A DNA stretch of 64,000 bases from the NCBI RefSeq assembly GCF_013377755.1, contig NZ_JABXWR010000001.1, forward strand, positions 1,065,104-1,129,103, given 5' to 3'. The stretch comes from Methanofollis tationis (GTDB lineage: Archaea; Halobacteriota; Methanomicrobia; Methanomicrobiales; Methanofollaceae). A program made the position numbers and the translations under genes. The stretch's first letter is position 1. The number at the start of each line of letters is the position of its first letter. Below are positions 33,315-42,790 of this stretch, piece after piece. The notes below the pieces were generated by a model. It made no database searches. It had not been told where the DNA came from and was given only the letters and a program-made list of their open reading frames with translations.

Positions 33315-34604
33315 ATGTCGAGTGCAGAGAGCAGAGACGACGTCATCCGGCTGATGGAGGTCATCCTGACGGCCGAGGTGTTCAACCGCACCCCCCGTCT
33401 GGACCTGGACGACCTTACCCCCCGGCACCGGAGCCTCTTCCTCGCAGGGCCCGAGGCGTCCGAGGTAAAACGGCCGGTCCTCGTTACCGACGGGTTTCTG
33501 AAGCGGGTGGGCGTGCAGTCCGACGAGGCCGTAAAAAACCTCTTGAAAAACCCGTTCGTTGAGTTCGACACCTTAAATCTCCAGTACCACGTCACCGACC
33601 TTCAGGCAGCGGCCGAGTGGTTCGTCGGCCACGGCGGACGGGATCTGGTGGAGAAAAACCCGGCCCTCGCCCATTTCATCGGGGGCTACGACTCGCTCGG
33701 GATCGACTATGCGAACGTGCGGGCGAGAAACCCCAGGTTCGCCGATTCGAGAACCGCCCTCGACCAGCGGGTCGCGCAGATCCTGGCGCGTGACGAGGCG
33801 CTCAAGGAGGCGATGGACCTCGTGATCATCTCGGCCCCGGCCGAGATCGAGCAGCAGATGGACGGCCTCGTCTGCACCGAGGACCAGACCGGGATGATCG
33901 CACGGATCAGGACGGCGATCGAGAACCGCGACTTCCTCAGGGAGCACAACATCTCCGAGGTCGGAAAACTCCTCTTCGTCGGCCCGCCCGGCACGGGCAA
34001 GACCTCGCTGGCCCTTGCCCTCGCCAATAACCTCGGCATGCCCCTCCTCGAGGTCCGCCTCTCGATGGTCACCTCGCAGTACCTCGGCGAGACCTCCAAG
34101 AACATCGACCGGATCTTCGACCTGGCAAAGCACCTCTCCCCGTGCGTCCTCTTCATCGACGAGTTCGACTTCGTGGCAAAAAGCCGGGTCTCAGACGACC
34201 ACGGGGCGATGAAACGCGCCGTGAACATGCTCCTCAAGAACATCGACAAGATCAGCCTGATCAAAAACGGCGTCCTCCTGATCGGGGCGACAAACCACCC
34301 CCAGCTCCTGGACGAAGCGGCATGGCGGCGCTTCGACGAGGTCGTCGAGTTCGTCCTCCCGGACGAGGCGATGCGCGAGACGATCCTGAGAAAGTTCGTC
34401 CTCTCCCTCGAGTGCACGGGCGACCTTGCAGAGGCGGCAGCCCGTTCAGAGGGCTTTTCAGGCGCCGACCTCCGCATGGCCGTCAAGGAAGCGGTGATCT
34501 CGGCCTTAATGGACGGCCGAAGGGTCGTCTCCCAGACCGACATCGACCGGGCCCTCGCCTCGGTCGCGAACAGGAGCCTGATCCGCACCTGCTCGTGGGG
34601 ATAA
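33315..34604 (+). CDS. AAA-family ATPase (FtsH/CDC48-like, no protease)
   Basis: 429 residues. The N-terminal 200 residues are a helical domain of unknown role (DDVIRLMEVILTAEVFNRT). The AAA module has Walker A GPPGTGKTS (about residue 222), Walker B CVLFIDEFD (about 277), sensor 1 GATNHP, arginine finger AAWRRFDEV and sensor 2 FSGADLRMAVKEA. No peptidase domain. This archaeal group is probably a remodelling or unfolding ATPase; the substrate is not known. The start is preceded by TATA-like and AT-rich sequence (AATAGAAGATGTTAC). A metallohydrolase gene follows with 1 base between. Confidence 0.85.
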   Translation: MSSAESRDDVIRLMEVILTAEVFNRTPRLDLDDLTPRHRSLFLAGPEASEVKRPVLVTDGFLKRVGVQSDEAVKNLLKNPFVEFDTLNLQYHVTDLQAAAEWFVGHGGRDLVEKNPALAHFIGGYDSLGIDYANVRARNPRFADSRTALDQRVAQILARDEALKEAMDLVIISAPAEIEQQMDGLVCTEDQTGMIARIRTAIENRDFLREHNISEVGKLLFVGPPGTGKTSLALALANNLGMPLLEVRLSMVTSQYLGETSKNIDRIFDLAKHLSPCVLFIDEFDFVAKSRVSDDHGAMKRAVNMLLKNIDKISLIKNGVLLIGATNHPQLLDEAAWRRFDEVVEFVLPDEAMRETILRKFVLSLECTGDLAEAAARSEGFSGADLRMAVKEAVISALMDGRRVVSQTDIDRALASVANRSLIRTCSWG

Positions 34605-34605
34605 G

Positions 34606-35325
34606 ATGAAGGTCACCCTCCTCGGCACCGGGGACGCCATCGGGACGCCGAAGATCGGGTGCACCTGCCCGGTCTGCACCGAGGCCCGCCTCGCCGGACG
34701 CCAGCGCCTCAGGTCGGCGACCCTGGTCGAGATCGGGGACAAAAATGTCCTGGTCGATTCGGGCCCTGACCTGCGGGCCCAGCTCATCGCCGCCGGTGCG
34801 CCGCAGATCGACGCCGTCATCTGGACGCACGGCCATTACGACCACTTCATGGGGTTCGGGGAGTTTTACCGGGTGCAGCGGATCCCCCCGGTCTATGCAG
34901 CCGAACCGACCCTCGACTATGCCAGCTCGATCTTCTCTTTTCTCCGCTTCGAGTCAAACGCCGTCAGCCCGTACTGCCCCTTCGACCTCTTCGGCGCCTC
35001 GGTCACCCTGGTCCCGGTGAACCACCCGCACATGCCGACCTTCGGCGTCAGGATCGAGCACGAAGGCGCCGTCCTCGCCCTCACCTCGGACACCAACGCC
35101 TCCGTCGCGGAGCGGAGCAAAAAGGTGCTCTCCGGCGCCGACCTCCTGGTGCTCGACGCCATCGCCCCGCGGGGCTACACGATCTCGAAGCACATGAACT
35201 ACGCCGACGCCGTCGCCCTCGCCGCCGAACTGCACCCCCGGGAGTTCCGCTGCACCCATACAAGCCACCTCATGCCCTGGGACACGCCCCACCTCGCCAT
35301 GGACATGGAGACCTTCGACCTCTGA
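34606..35325 (+). CDS. MBL-fold metallohydrolase, PhnP-like
   Basis: 239 residues. Opens LLGTGDAIGTPKIGCTCPVC, whose cysteine pair and GTGxxxGTP motif match the PhnP/RNase-Z-like group. Metal site is THGHYDHFMG, then HPHMPTFG, SDTN and HTSH. PhnP proteins cleave cyclic phosphodiesters; a phosphodiesterase role is therefore likely. Directly follows the AAA ATPase on the same strand, one base after its stop, so they are probably cotranscribed. Confidence 0.85.
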   Translation: MKVTLLGTGDAIGTPKIGCTCPVCTEARLAGRQRLRSATLVEIGDKNVLVDSGPDLRAQLIAAGAPQIDAVIWTHGHYDHFMGFGEFYRVQRIPPVYAAEPTLDYASSIFSFLRFESNAVSPYCPFDLFGASVTLVPVNHPHMPTFGVRIEHEGAVLALTSDTNASVAERSKKVLSGADLLVLDAIAPRGYTISKHMNYADAVALAAELHPREFRCTHTSHLMPWDTPHLAMDMETFDL

Positions 35326-35326
35326 G

Positions 35327-36595
35327 TCATCCCCTGAACACGGCGATCACGGCGCCGGAGACGAGGAGCGCCCCCCCGAGGGCGAGAACGGCCGCCTCGA
35401 GCTGGAAGAGGAGAAACACCGAGAAGAGGATCCCGAGCACCGGGACGAGCGGGACGCCCAGGGCCGCACCCGGCACCAGAAACGGCCTGGGCGTATCGGG
35501 CTCCCTGAACCGCAGCACGATCACCACGGCGTTGATCGTCAGGAAGGTGAGGAAGAGGGCGACGTTGGTGGCGTTTGCGACATAGGCGATGTTTCCTGCA
35601 AAGAGGAAACCGGCGGAGATCGCACCGGCCGCCGCCACCGCAACCCACGGCGTCCCGAACCGGCCGTGGACGCGCCCGAGCGCCGCCGGGAGCGATCCGG
35701 CCGCCGCCATCCCGTACGCGAGGCGCGAGGCGGCGACCAGGAGGAGAAGAGCGGTGTTCGCCGTCGCAAAGAGGGCGACCAGGGTGATCACGGCGAAGGC
35801 CTGCTCCCCGAGGACCGCCCCGGCGATCTCGGCGAAGGGGGCGCTCGATGCGGCAAGCCGCTCCCACCCGAGCACCGAGACGGCGCTCACCGTGACGAGC
35901 ATGTACAGGGCGACGGCGATCGCAAGGGCGAGGAGCACGGCTTTCGGGATCGTCCGTTCCGGGTCTTTTGTCTCTTCGGCGAGTTTCACCATCTCCTCAA
36001 AGCCCATGAAGGCGAAGAAGACGAGGGCGGCGCCTTTGAACACCCCCGAAACCCCGTTCGGCATCACGAAATAGTCGACCGAGCCGAGGTGGGGCAGGCC
36101 GATCAGGATCACAAAGACGATCCCCCCGGCCTCGACCAGGGTCATGGCGATCGCAAACAGGGCGGTCTCCCGGATACCCAGGACGGCGAGGGCACAGAGC
36201 CCGGCGATGAGGATCAGGGCGGCCGGGACGATCGGCAGGGGGGTGGCCCCGGCGACGTAGCCGCCAAAACCCAGCGCCACCGTCGCCGTGGAAAGCACGC
36301 CGCTCGCAAGGATCAGCCACCCGACCACAAAGGCGGCCTTCCGGCCGAACGCCTCGGAGACATAGGCATACTCCGCGGCCGCACGCGGGAACATCGAGGA
36401 GAGTTCGGCGTACGAGAGGGCGGTGCAGGCCGCCATGACGGCGGCGATCCCGAAAGAGAGCCAGACGGCGTTTCCGGCCAGGCCGGTCGCCTCGCCGAGC
36501 AGGGCGTAGATCCCGGCACCGAGGATGATGCCGATACCCGAGACCGTCACCCCGGCAAGCCCGAGCTCCCGCCTGAGCCCTCCCTCCGCTGTCAT
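35327..36595 (-). CDS. APC-superfamily amino acid permease
   Basis: 422 residues, 12 hydrophobic segments. The first shows GIGIILGAGIYALLGEATGLAG (the glycine-rich substrate loop of the family), followed by YAELSSMFPRAAAEYAYV and FFAFMGFEEMVKLAEETKDP. Likely imports amino acids or polyamines. TATA-like CTATATATC at 36617-36625 lies 26 bases before ATG 36595, so the message is leaderless. The stop lies just past the convergent metallohydrolase gene, one base apart. Confidence 0.87.
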   Translation of the reverse strand: MTAEGGLRRELGLAGVTVSGIGIILGAGIYALLGEATGLAGNAVWLSFGIAAVMAACTALSYAELSSMFPRAAAEYAYVSEAFGRKAAFVVGWLILASGVLSTATVALGFGGYVAGATPLPIVPAALILIAGLCALAVLGIRETALFAIAMTLVEAGGIVFVILIGLPHLGSVDYFVMPNGVSGVFKGAALVFFAFMGFEEMVKLAEETKDPERTIPKAVLLALAIAVALYMLVTVSAVSVLGWERLAASSAPFAEIAGAVLGEQAFAVITLVALFATANTALLLLVAASRLAYGMAAAGSLPAALGRVHGRFGTPWVAVAAAGAISAGFLFAGNIAYVANATNVALFLTFLTINAVVIVLRFREPDTPRPFLVPGAALGVPLVPVLGILFSVFLLFQLEAAVLALGGALLVSGAVIAVFRG

Positions 36596-36616
36596 GAGAA
36601 GAGAAACGCCGCCCGG

Positions 36617-36625
36617 ATATATAGG
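36617..36625 (-). promoter_or_regulatory. TATA box of the APC permease
   Basis: CTATATATC on the minus strand, 26 bases from ATG 36595. Confidence 0.55.
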
Positions 36626-36711
36626 GATTGACCCGCCCGACGCCGGGGCGTCCCGGAGTCAAACGGGCCACCACGGCCGGGGATTTCCCGACCGATCCCG
36701 GTACCCATATC

Positions 36712-36720
36712 TATATACTC
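36712..36720 (+). promoter_or_regulatory. TATA box of rpo11
   Basis: CTATATACT lies about 28 bases before ATG 36744, consistent with a leaderless message and decisive for that start. Confidence 0.6.
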
Positions 36721-36743
36721 TTCTGCCCACCACCTATCTCTAC

Positions 36744-37022
36744 ATGGATATCAAGATCCTTGAGCGCGAAGGGGACAAAGTGCGGATGGTCCTGAAGGGT
36801 CAGGGACACACCTTCATGAACGCCCTCACCGAGGAGATCCTCAGTGATCCCGCGGTCGATGTGGCAAAATACGTCATAAAATTCCAGTTTTCCGATCCCG
36901 AACTTCTCGTCACGACAAAAGGCGAAAAAGATCCGTTCCTGGTGATCAGGGAGGCCTGCGCCCGCATCACCGCCCAGTGCGACGACCTCATCGAGCAGGT
37001 CAGGGCCGCAAAGACCGCATAA
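36744..37022 (+). CDS. rpoL: RNA polymerase subunit Rpo11 (RpoL)
   Basis: 92 residues, full length for archaeal L. DIKILEREGDKVRMVLKGQG, HTFMNALTEEIL and AKYVIKFQFSDPELLVTTKG are diagnostic of Rpb11/RpoL, which pairs with RpoD in the polymerase assembly platform. ATG 36744 sits 28 bases after the TATA box, so the message is leaderless. Stands alone between divergent and convergent neighbours. Confidence 0.95.
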   Translation: MDIKILEREGDKVRMVLKGQGHTFMNALTEEILSDPAVDVAKYVIKFQFSDPELLVTTKGEKDPFLVIREACARITAQCDDLIEQVRAAKTA

Positions 37023-37413
37023 AAGGGCCTCTCCTGGCCCTGAAACTCTTTTCCCGTCGCCGCTTTAAGAAGCCCAGGGCTCTCCCGAAAATTCGTCCGA
37101 TACCTGCCTATTTTCCGACAATCCCATCGATCTCTTCGTCCTGCCCCACCCGATCGTCTCCGGGAAGGGCAACAGTGGATCATAACAGGGCTACATCCTC
37201 CCCACCCACGATCCGGCAGGGAAAAAGCAGCACATGAGCCATAAGGGCCACACCCATCTCCCCTCAATCGCAACCGGCGGGGGGGCCGGGGGGCGGCAGG
37301 CCCCCCGCCACGGCTCACCAATCAACCACACCCCCACCGGATCCATCCGGGGACGTATATTCCCGTATCCAGGAAAAAAAGAAGACGCAAGTTCCGGGAA
37401 GAAAACCCCGGCT
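37023..37413. other. Intergenic region with a strong G/C hairpin
   Basis: 391 bases with no gene seen. Near 37276-37313 a very stable inverted repeat (GGCGGGGGGGCC against GGCCCCCCGCC) can form a hairpin; with no T-run it is not a standard terminator. Possibly a decayed mobile element end or a cruciform. The rest has short oligo-A and C-rich stretches. Confidence 0.4.
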
Positions 37414-38025
37414 CTAAGCCCGCTCGGTGAAGATGATAGAGCCCGATATCCGGGCGATCTTCACCTTTACCACCTGTCCGGGACGGGCATTGGTGACGTA
37501 CATGATATATTTCCCCATCTTCACCACACCGTCGCCGCGCTTGGAGATCGACTCGATCTTGACGTCCAGGATCGCTCCCTCTTCAAGCTTCGGGGCCCCG
37601 TCGTCTGCCTTGGCGCGGCGCTTTCTCACCGGTCTGTGCCCGCCGCATGCTTCGCAGCGGAGGATCAGCACCCGGTCGTCCTTCACGAGGCGGGTGTCCG
37701 GCCGTCCGCACTCAGAGCAGATCACATAGTCCTCGACGTATTTCTTGACCGACGAGGTGATCACCGCCGGCTCGAACTTGCCGTTGAAGACGGCGCGGTT
37801 TCCCTCGACTTTTCCGGCCGTCCCCAGTTCGCCGAGGAGGAACTTCATCAGGTGGTCGGGTTCGCGCCTGATGTACTCCGCAATCTCGGTGAAGTTTTCG
37901 AGGACCGTCGTCTTGCCCTCCTGATAGATCTTCCCCTCAGGGATATGGAAACGCTCGGCGGAGTCGCTGATCTCGGTGATATTGGAATATGCTTTTTTCA
38001 GCAACTCTTCGTAAGGATCTGCCAT
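37414..38025 (-). CDS. eif2b: Translation initiation factor 2 subunit beta with C-terminal TRAM domain
   Basis: 203 residues. aIF2-beta core ([59 protein letters not shown]) with a zinc ribbon CSEC...CEAC. After a basic linker ([14 protein letters not shown]) the last 55 residues are a TRAM domain ([20 protein letters not shown]), an RNA-binding beta barrel not present in many archaeal aIF2-beta. The protein delivers initiator tRNA with alpha and gamma. Divergent from purL; TATA-like CTTTTATCC near 38049-38057 is 28 bases before ATG 38025. Confidence 0.93.
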   Translation of the reverse strand: MADPYEELLKKAYSNITEISDSAERFHIPEGKIYQEGKTTVLENFTEIAEYIRREPDHLMKFLLGELGTAGKVEGNRAVFNGKFEPAVITSSVKKYVEDYVICSECGRPDTRLVKDDRVLILRCEACGGHRPVRKRRAKADDGAPKLEEGAILDVKIESISKRGDGVVKMGKYIMYVTNARPGQVVKVKIARISGSIIFTERA

Positions 38026-38119
38026 GATATATACTATGGTGGGGATCGGATAAAAGGAATATGTGCCCCTCCGGGGAGTGAGATGAATATAAAGGCGCGC
38101 GAAACCCATCTGTGTGTAC

Positions 38120-40192
38120 ATGCTGTCTGCCGAGGACCTCGCCTTCATCACCGGAACACTGGGCCGCGACCTCACCGACGTGGAGGCCGCCTGCTTTGAG
38201 AACCTCTGGAGCGAACACTGCTCGTACCGCTCCACCCGCTCGCTCCTGAAGACCCTCCCGACCGAGGGAGAAAACGTCATCCTCGGCCCTGGCGACGACG
38301 CCGCCATCGTGCGGTATTCCGACTCGCTCGCCCTCGCCATCGGGATGGAGAGCCACAACCACCCCTCGTACGTGGACCCGTACGACGGGGCGGCCACCGG
38401 GGTCGGCGGGATCGTCCGCGACGTCATATCGATGGGCTCCCGCCCGATCGCCCTGATGGACCCCCTGTACTTCGGCTCGCTCGCCGCCGAGAAGACCCGC
38501 TACCTCCTCGAACACGTGGTGGCCGGGATCGGCGACTACGGCAACTGCATCGGCGTACCCGTGGTGCGCGGCGAGACCGTCTTCGACCCCTCGTACCAGG
38601 GCAACCCCCTGGTGAACGTCGTCTGCGTGGGCGTCGTCGATCCGGAGCGCTTTCTGACGGCGCGGGTGAAGACGCCGGGCACCAGGCTCGTCCTCTTCGG
38701 ATCCTCCACCGGCAGGGACGGGCTCGGCGGGGCGTCGTTCGCCTCGCGGGACCTTTCCGAGGAATCCGAGGCCGAAGACCGCCCGAGCGTCCAGGTCGGC
38801 GACCCCTTCACCGAAAAACTCCTGATCGAAGCGATGATGGAGATGGCAGAGACCGGAAAAGTGCTTTCCTGCCGCGACCTCGGGGCCGCCGGGCTTGCCG
38901 GGGCCTCCTCGGAGATGGCGAGCACCTTCGGGGCCAGGATCGTCGCCGACCGCGTCCACCTCAGGGAGACCGGGATGAACGCCGTCGAGATCATGCTCGC
39001 CGAGTCGCAGGAGCGCATGCTCATCGAGGTGGCAGCAGAAGACGTCGCCCTGATGGGTGCGATCGCCGCGAAGTACGACCTCGGCTGGAGCGAGATCGGT
39101 GAGGTGATCGCCGAGCCGCGCTATATCGTGGAGTTTGCAGGGGAGACCGTCTGCGACCTTCCCATCGACCTCCTGGTCGGCGGGACGCCGCGGTGCGCCC
39201 TTCCACAGGCGCCGCGAACCGTCGACACCACCTACACCCGCCCGTCCGGCGACACAAAGGCGCTCGCCCTGGCCGTCCTCTCCCACCCCGACATCGCCTC
39301 GAAGATCTGGATCACCGAACAGTACGATCACGACGTCCAGGTGCGCACCGTATCCCTCTCGCACGACGCCGCCGTGCTGCGCCTCGAAGACGCCGCCCTG
39401 GTCCTCTCCTGCGGCTGCAACCCGCGCCACATCGCCCTCGCCCCGTATGCGAACGCCGCAAACGCCGTCTACGAGAACGCCGCCAACCTCGCCTGCGTCG
39501 GCGCCGAACCCCTCTGCATCGTCAACTGCCTGAACTTCGCCAGCCCCCTCCACCCCGAGGTCTTCCACGATATGGAGCAGGCCGTCCTGGGCCTCGGCGA
39601 CATGGCGCGCATCCTGGCCACCCCGGTCGTCGGCGGGAACGTCTCCCTGTACAACGAATCCGACGAGTACGGGACCGAGATCAAGCCGACGCCCTCGATC
39701 GGTATGGCAGGAAAAGGCCCGGTGCGCTGCTGGACGAAAGCGGCGGCCGGCGACATCCTGGCCCTCGTCGGCGAGACCGGCGAGCACCTCGGCGGGTCGG
39801 TCCTGGACGCCGTGACCGGGTGCGGCGGTGCGGCCCCGGCGATCGCCGACCCCTCCCTGCTCCCCCTTATCCGCGAGCGGGTGGCGGCCGACCGCTTCTC
39901 CGGCGTCACCGACCTCTCGAAGGGCGGGCTGCTCGTCGCCCTTGCAAAACTCTCTCCCGACGCAGAGGTGCGGCTTTCCGGCGACCCGGTCACCGCCCTC
40001 TTCTCCGAGACCTATGGCCGCTTCCTGGTCGCCGTCAAAAACGAGGCCGACCTTGCCGGCCTCCCCCACACCGTGATCGGCACGGCCGGCGGGGAGGGGC
40101 TCAGGATCGCCGTCGGGGATGAGACGGTCGTCCTCTCCCCCGAGGAGATCGAGTTCTCCCTCTCCTCGATCACGCGCCTGATGCGCTACTGA
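38120..40192 (+). CDS. purL: Phosphoribosylformylglycinamidine synthase subunit PurL
   Basis: 690 residues, the usual size of the small Pur[57 protein letters not shown] and [21 protein letters not shown] are conserved substrate and ATP motifs. Converts FGAR to FGAM with PurQ and PurS, which are not in the window. ATG 38120 is favoured over GTG 38114 because TATA-like AATATAAAG at 38086-38094 lies about 28 bases before it. Overlaps the convergent flavodoxin gene by 23 bases. Confidence 0.95.
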   Translation: MLSAEDLAFITGTLGRDLTDVEAACFENLWSEHCSYRSTRSLLKTLPTEGENVILGPGDDAAIVRYSDSLALAIGMESHNHPSYVDPYDGAATGVGGIVRDVISMGSRPIALMDPLYFGSLAAEKTRYLLEHVVAGIGDYGNCIGVPVVRGETVFDPSYQGNPLVNVVCVGVVDPERFLTARVKTPGTRLVLFGSSTGRDGLGGASFASRDLSEESEAEDRPSVQVGDPFTEKLLIEAMMEMAETGKVLSCRDLGAAGLAGASSEMASTFGARIVADRVHLRETGMNAVEIMLAESQERMLIEVAAEDVALMGAIAAKYDLGWSEIGEVIAEPRYIVEFAGETVCDLPIDLLVGGTPRCALPQAPRTVDTTYTRPSGDTKALALAVLSHPDIASKIWITEQYDHDVQVRTVSLSHDAAVLRLEDAALVLSCGCNPRHIALAPYANAANAVYENAANLACVGAEPLCIVNCLNFASPLHPEVFHDMEQAVLGLGDMARILATPVVGGNVSLYNESDEYGTEIKPTPSIGMAGKGPVRCWTKAAAGDILALVGETGEHLGGSVLDAVTGCGGAAPAIADPSLLPLIRERVAADRFSGVTDLSKGGLLVALAKLSPDAEVRLSGDPVTALFSETYGRFLVAVKNEADLAGLPHTVIGTAGGEGLRIAVGDETVVLSPEEIEFSLSSITRLMRY

Positions 40193-40652
40193 TCAGGCGG
40201 GCGAGGGCGTCGGCGCCCTCACCGCTTTTTACCTCTTTATCGCTCGCATGGAAGGTGCCGACGACCTTCATGCCCCGCTCCTCCATCCGCGCCTTCAGCA
40301 CCCCCACGGTATCGCCCGGCGCACCCCCGCTCGTCGCAAAGGCGACCGCCCGTTTCCCCGCGCAGTTCTGGAGGGCGGCGACGATCGCATTTGCCGCCGG
40401 CGTCGGCCTGAACGCCCAGACCGGGGTGCCGACGGCGATCAGGTCATACCCCCCGACATCGATCGCCGCGGGCTCGATCCTGGCCGCCTCCCCCCGGCGC
40501 GCCCTGGGCGCCCCTTTGAGGTACATCATCACCTTCGAGTAGTCCTCCTCGTCCTTCACCTCGACGATATCGGCCCCGGAAAGTCCGGCGGCCGCTTCGG
40601 CCAGCGCACGCGTGTTTCCCGTGGCCGAGTAATAGACAATGCAGGCTCGCAT
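40170..40652 (-). CDS. Flavodoxin-family protein
   Basis: 160 residues. FMN-binding loop [16 protein letters not shown] near the N-terminus, then [20 protein letters not shown] and [20 protein letters not shown], as in archaeal short flavodoxins. Electron carrier or NAD(P)H-quinone-type oxidoreductase. ATG 40652 places the flavin loop correctly; a GTG at 40673 is the longer choice. A TATA-like CCTTATGG (about 40674-40681) is 26 bases before it. It converges with purL. Confidence 0.8.
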   Translation of the reverse strand: MRACIVYYSATGNTRALAEAAAGLSGADIVEVKDEEDYSKVMMYLKGAPRARRGEAARIEPAAIDVGGYDLIAVGTPVWAFRPTPAANAIVAALQNCAGKRAVAFATSGGAPGDTVGVLKARMEERGMKVVGTFHASDKEVKSGEGADALARLISSASGA

Positions 40653-40718
40653 ACAGGAGAGATATACGCACACCCATAAGGGCGTTCTGGCGGCAGGACC
40701 CGCCCTGAAAAAAGAGAG

Positions 40719-41711
40719 TTATTTTTTCTGGAACTGCGGCATCAGCGCCCGGATCTCGGCGCCGACCTCCTCGATCTCGTGCTCCTCGTCGGCGCGGGTG
40801 AGGGCGGTGAAGACCGGGCGGCGGGTCATGTTCTCGAGGATCCACTCCTTTGCGAACCGGCCGTCCTGGATCTCCTCCAGGATCTCCTGCATCGCCGCAT
40901 ATGACTCGGGGCCGATCACCCGCGGGCCGCGGGTGAGGTCGCCGTACTGCGCGGTGTTCGAGATCGAGTCGCGCATCTTCGTAAACCCGCCCTCGTAGAT
41001 GAGGTCGACGATCAGCTTCAGCTCGTGCAGCACTTCGAGGTAGGCCATCTCGGGCGCGTAGCCGTTTGCGACCAGGGTCTCGAACCCGGCCCTGACCAGC
41101 GCCGTGCACCCGCCACAGAGCACCGCCTGCTCGCCGAAGAGATCGGTCTCGGTCTCCTCCTTAAACGAGGTCTCGAAGACCGCCGCCCTCGTCGCCCCGA
41201 TGCCCTTCGCATAGGCGAGGGCGACCGCCTTTGCCTGACCGCTCGCGTCCTGCTCGATGGCGATGAGCGCCGGGACGCCCTTGCCCTCCTCGTACATCCT
41301 CCTCACCATGTGGCCCGGCCCCTTCGGGGCGACCATCACGACGTTCACGTCAGGCGGCGGCACAATCTGGCCGTAGTGGATGTTGAATCCGTGCGAGAAC
41401 ATCAGGGTCTTTCCTGCGGAGAGCCCCTGCCTGATGGACGCCTGATAGATAGCGGCCTGGTCCTCGTCTGGAAGAAGGACCTGAATGATGTCCGCCATCT
41501 TGGCGGCATCGGCCACCTGGTAGACTTCAAACCCGTCCTTTATCGCGGCCTCCCAGCTCCTGCCGGGCCTGACCCCGATGATCACGTCGAGGCCGGAGTC
41601 CTTGAGGTTCAGGGCCTGACCCCGTCCCTGCGACCCGTAGCCGACGACCGCGATCTTCTTTCCAGCCAGCACGCTCATATCCGCGTCGGCATCAAAGTAT
41701 TTCTCGACCAT
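40719..41711 (-). CDS. ilvC: Ketol-acid reductoisomerase
   Basis: 330 residues, class I. Rossmann [20 protein letters not shown], then [11 protein letters not shown] for NADPH phosphate, [20 protein letters not shown] and [16 protein letters not shown] for magnesium. Second step of branched-chain amino acid synthesis. TATA-like TTATTTATG at 41740-41748 is about 30 bases before ATG 41711. A longer start at 41744 lacks conservation. Divergent from mptA. Confidence 0.95.
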   Translation of the reverse strand: MVEKYFDADADMSVLAGKKIAVVGYGSQGRGQALNLKDSGLDVIIGVRPGRSWEAAIKDGFEVYQVADAAKMADIIQVLLPDEDQAAIYQASIRQGLSAGKTLMFSHGFNIHYGQIVPPPDVNVVMVAPKGPGHMVRRMYEEGKGVPALIAIEQDASGQAKAVALAYAKGIGATRAAVFETSFKEETETDLFGEQAVLCGGCTALVRAGFETLVANGYAPEMAYLEVLHELKLIVDLIYEGGFTKMRDSISNTAQYGDLTRGPRVIGPESYAAMQEILEEIQDGRFAKEWILENMTRRPVFTALTRADEEHEIEEVGAEIRALMPQFQKK

Positions 41712-41739
41712 ACTGTACCACCATATGGTGAGAACGAAG

Positions 41740-41748
41740 TTCATAAAT
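41740..41748 (-). promoter_or_regulatory. TATA box of ilvC
   Basis: TTATTTATG on the minus strand, about 30 bases before ATG 41711. Confidence 0.5.
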
Positions 41749-41854
41749 AATTATAGGGGGTACCTAAAAAGCACTATAATTTCGGCGCCCCTGAATGTCC
41801 CGGTCTACGCCGCGATTTCGTGCAATTATCTCCAGTAATTCGAGGTTTACAAGA

Positions 41855-42790
41855 ATGGAACTTCCAGATGTTCAGTCGACCATCCCTGATGTTCGCATCA
41901 ACCTGACAAGGGTCGGCGTTAAAAACGTGAAGAAGCTTGTAGAAGTCAGCCGTCCAGGAAAGCGCCCGGTTATCTTCATCTCCAATTTTGACGTCTACGT
42001 CGATCTGCCGGGGAGCCTGAAGGGTGCCAATCTTTCACGGAACTTCGAGGTGATCGACGAGGTGCTGCAGGAGGCGATCAACGGTCAGGTCACCGAGATC
42101 GAGGAACTCTGCAGCGTCGTTGCACGCAAACTCCTCGACCACCACGAGTACGCCGACCGGACCGAGGTCCAGATGCGCAGCGAGTTCATGGTCCGTCGGG
42201 ACACCCCGGTCTCCAGGACGAAGTGCCACGAGGTGGTGAAGGTCCATGCCCGCGCCATCGCCATGAGGACCGGGCACCAGCCGATCATCAGGAAGAGCAT
42301 CGGCGCCGAGGTCACCGGCATGACCGCCTGCCCCTGCGCCCAGGACATCGTCAAGGACCACGCCGTCCGCGTGATGGAAAACCTCGGGATCGAGGCGGAG
42401 AAGATCACGGCGTTCTTCGAGGAGGTGCCGATGGCCACCCACAACCAGCGCGGCCGCGGCTTCCTCTGCATCGAGACCGACGACGACCAGCACGTCTCGT
42501 TAGAGGCGATCATCGACGTCCTGAAGAACTCGATGAGCGCCCAGATCTACGAACTCTTAAAGCGCGGCGACGAGAACTATGTCGTGATGCAGGCCCACCG
42601 CAACCCCCGTTTCGTCGAGGACTGCGTGCGCGAGATGGCCCGGAGGGTCGTCGGCGAGTTCGGGTCCCTCCCTGGCGACTCCCTGGTCCTGATCCGCCAG
42701 ACCAACGAGGAGAGCATCCACCAGCACGACGCCTATGCCGAGCGCAAGGCGACGCTGGCCGAACTGATCGCCGAGTTAAACGGCGATTAA
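41855..42790 (+). CDS. mptA: GTP cyclohydrolase MptA (FolE2-type)
   Basis: 311 residues. MELPDVQSTIPDVRINLTRV, DLPGSLKGANLSRNFEVIDE, VTGMTACPCAQDIV (metal cysteine) and EEVPMATHNQRGRGFL identify the iron-dependent archaeal MptA, the first enzyme of tetrahydromethanopterin synthesis (GTP to 7,8-dihydroneopterin 2',3'-cyclic phosphate). The only AT-rich promoter-like site (TATAATT near 41775) is about 80 bases upstream, so this message probably has a leader, unlike most genes here. Overlaps the next convergent gene by 4 bases. Confidence 0.93.
   Translation: MELPDVQSTIPDVRINLTRVGVKNVKKLVEVSRPGKRPVIFISNFDVYVDLPGSLKGANLSRNFEVIDEVLQEAINGQVTEIEELCSVVARKLLDHHEYADRTEVQMRSEFMVRRDTPVSRTKCHEVVKVHARAIAMRTGHQPIIRKSIGAEVTGMTACPCAQDIVKDHAVRVMENLGIEAEKITAFFEEVPMATHNQRGRGFLCIETDDDQHVSLEAIIDVLKNSMSAQIYELLKRGDENYVVMQAHRNPRFVEDCVREMARRVVGEFGSLPGDSLVLIRQTNEESIHQHDAYAERKATLAELIAELNGD

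Noticed and set aside
37937-40069. 710-residue open frame on the minus strand
   Set aside because: It lies fully antisense to purL, which has unambiguous conserved motifs; the frame is open only because of high GC and codon bias.
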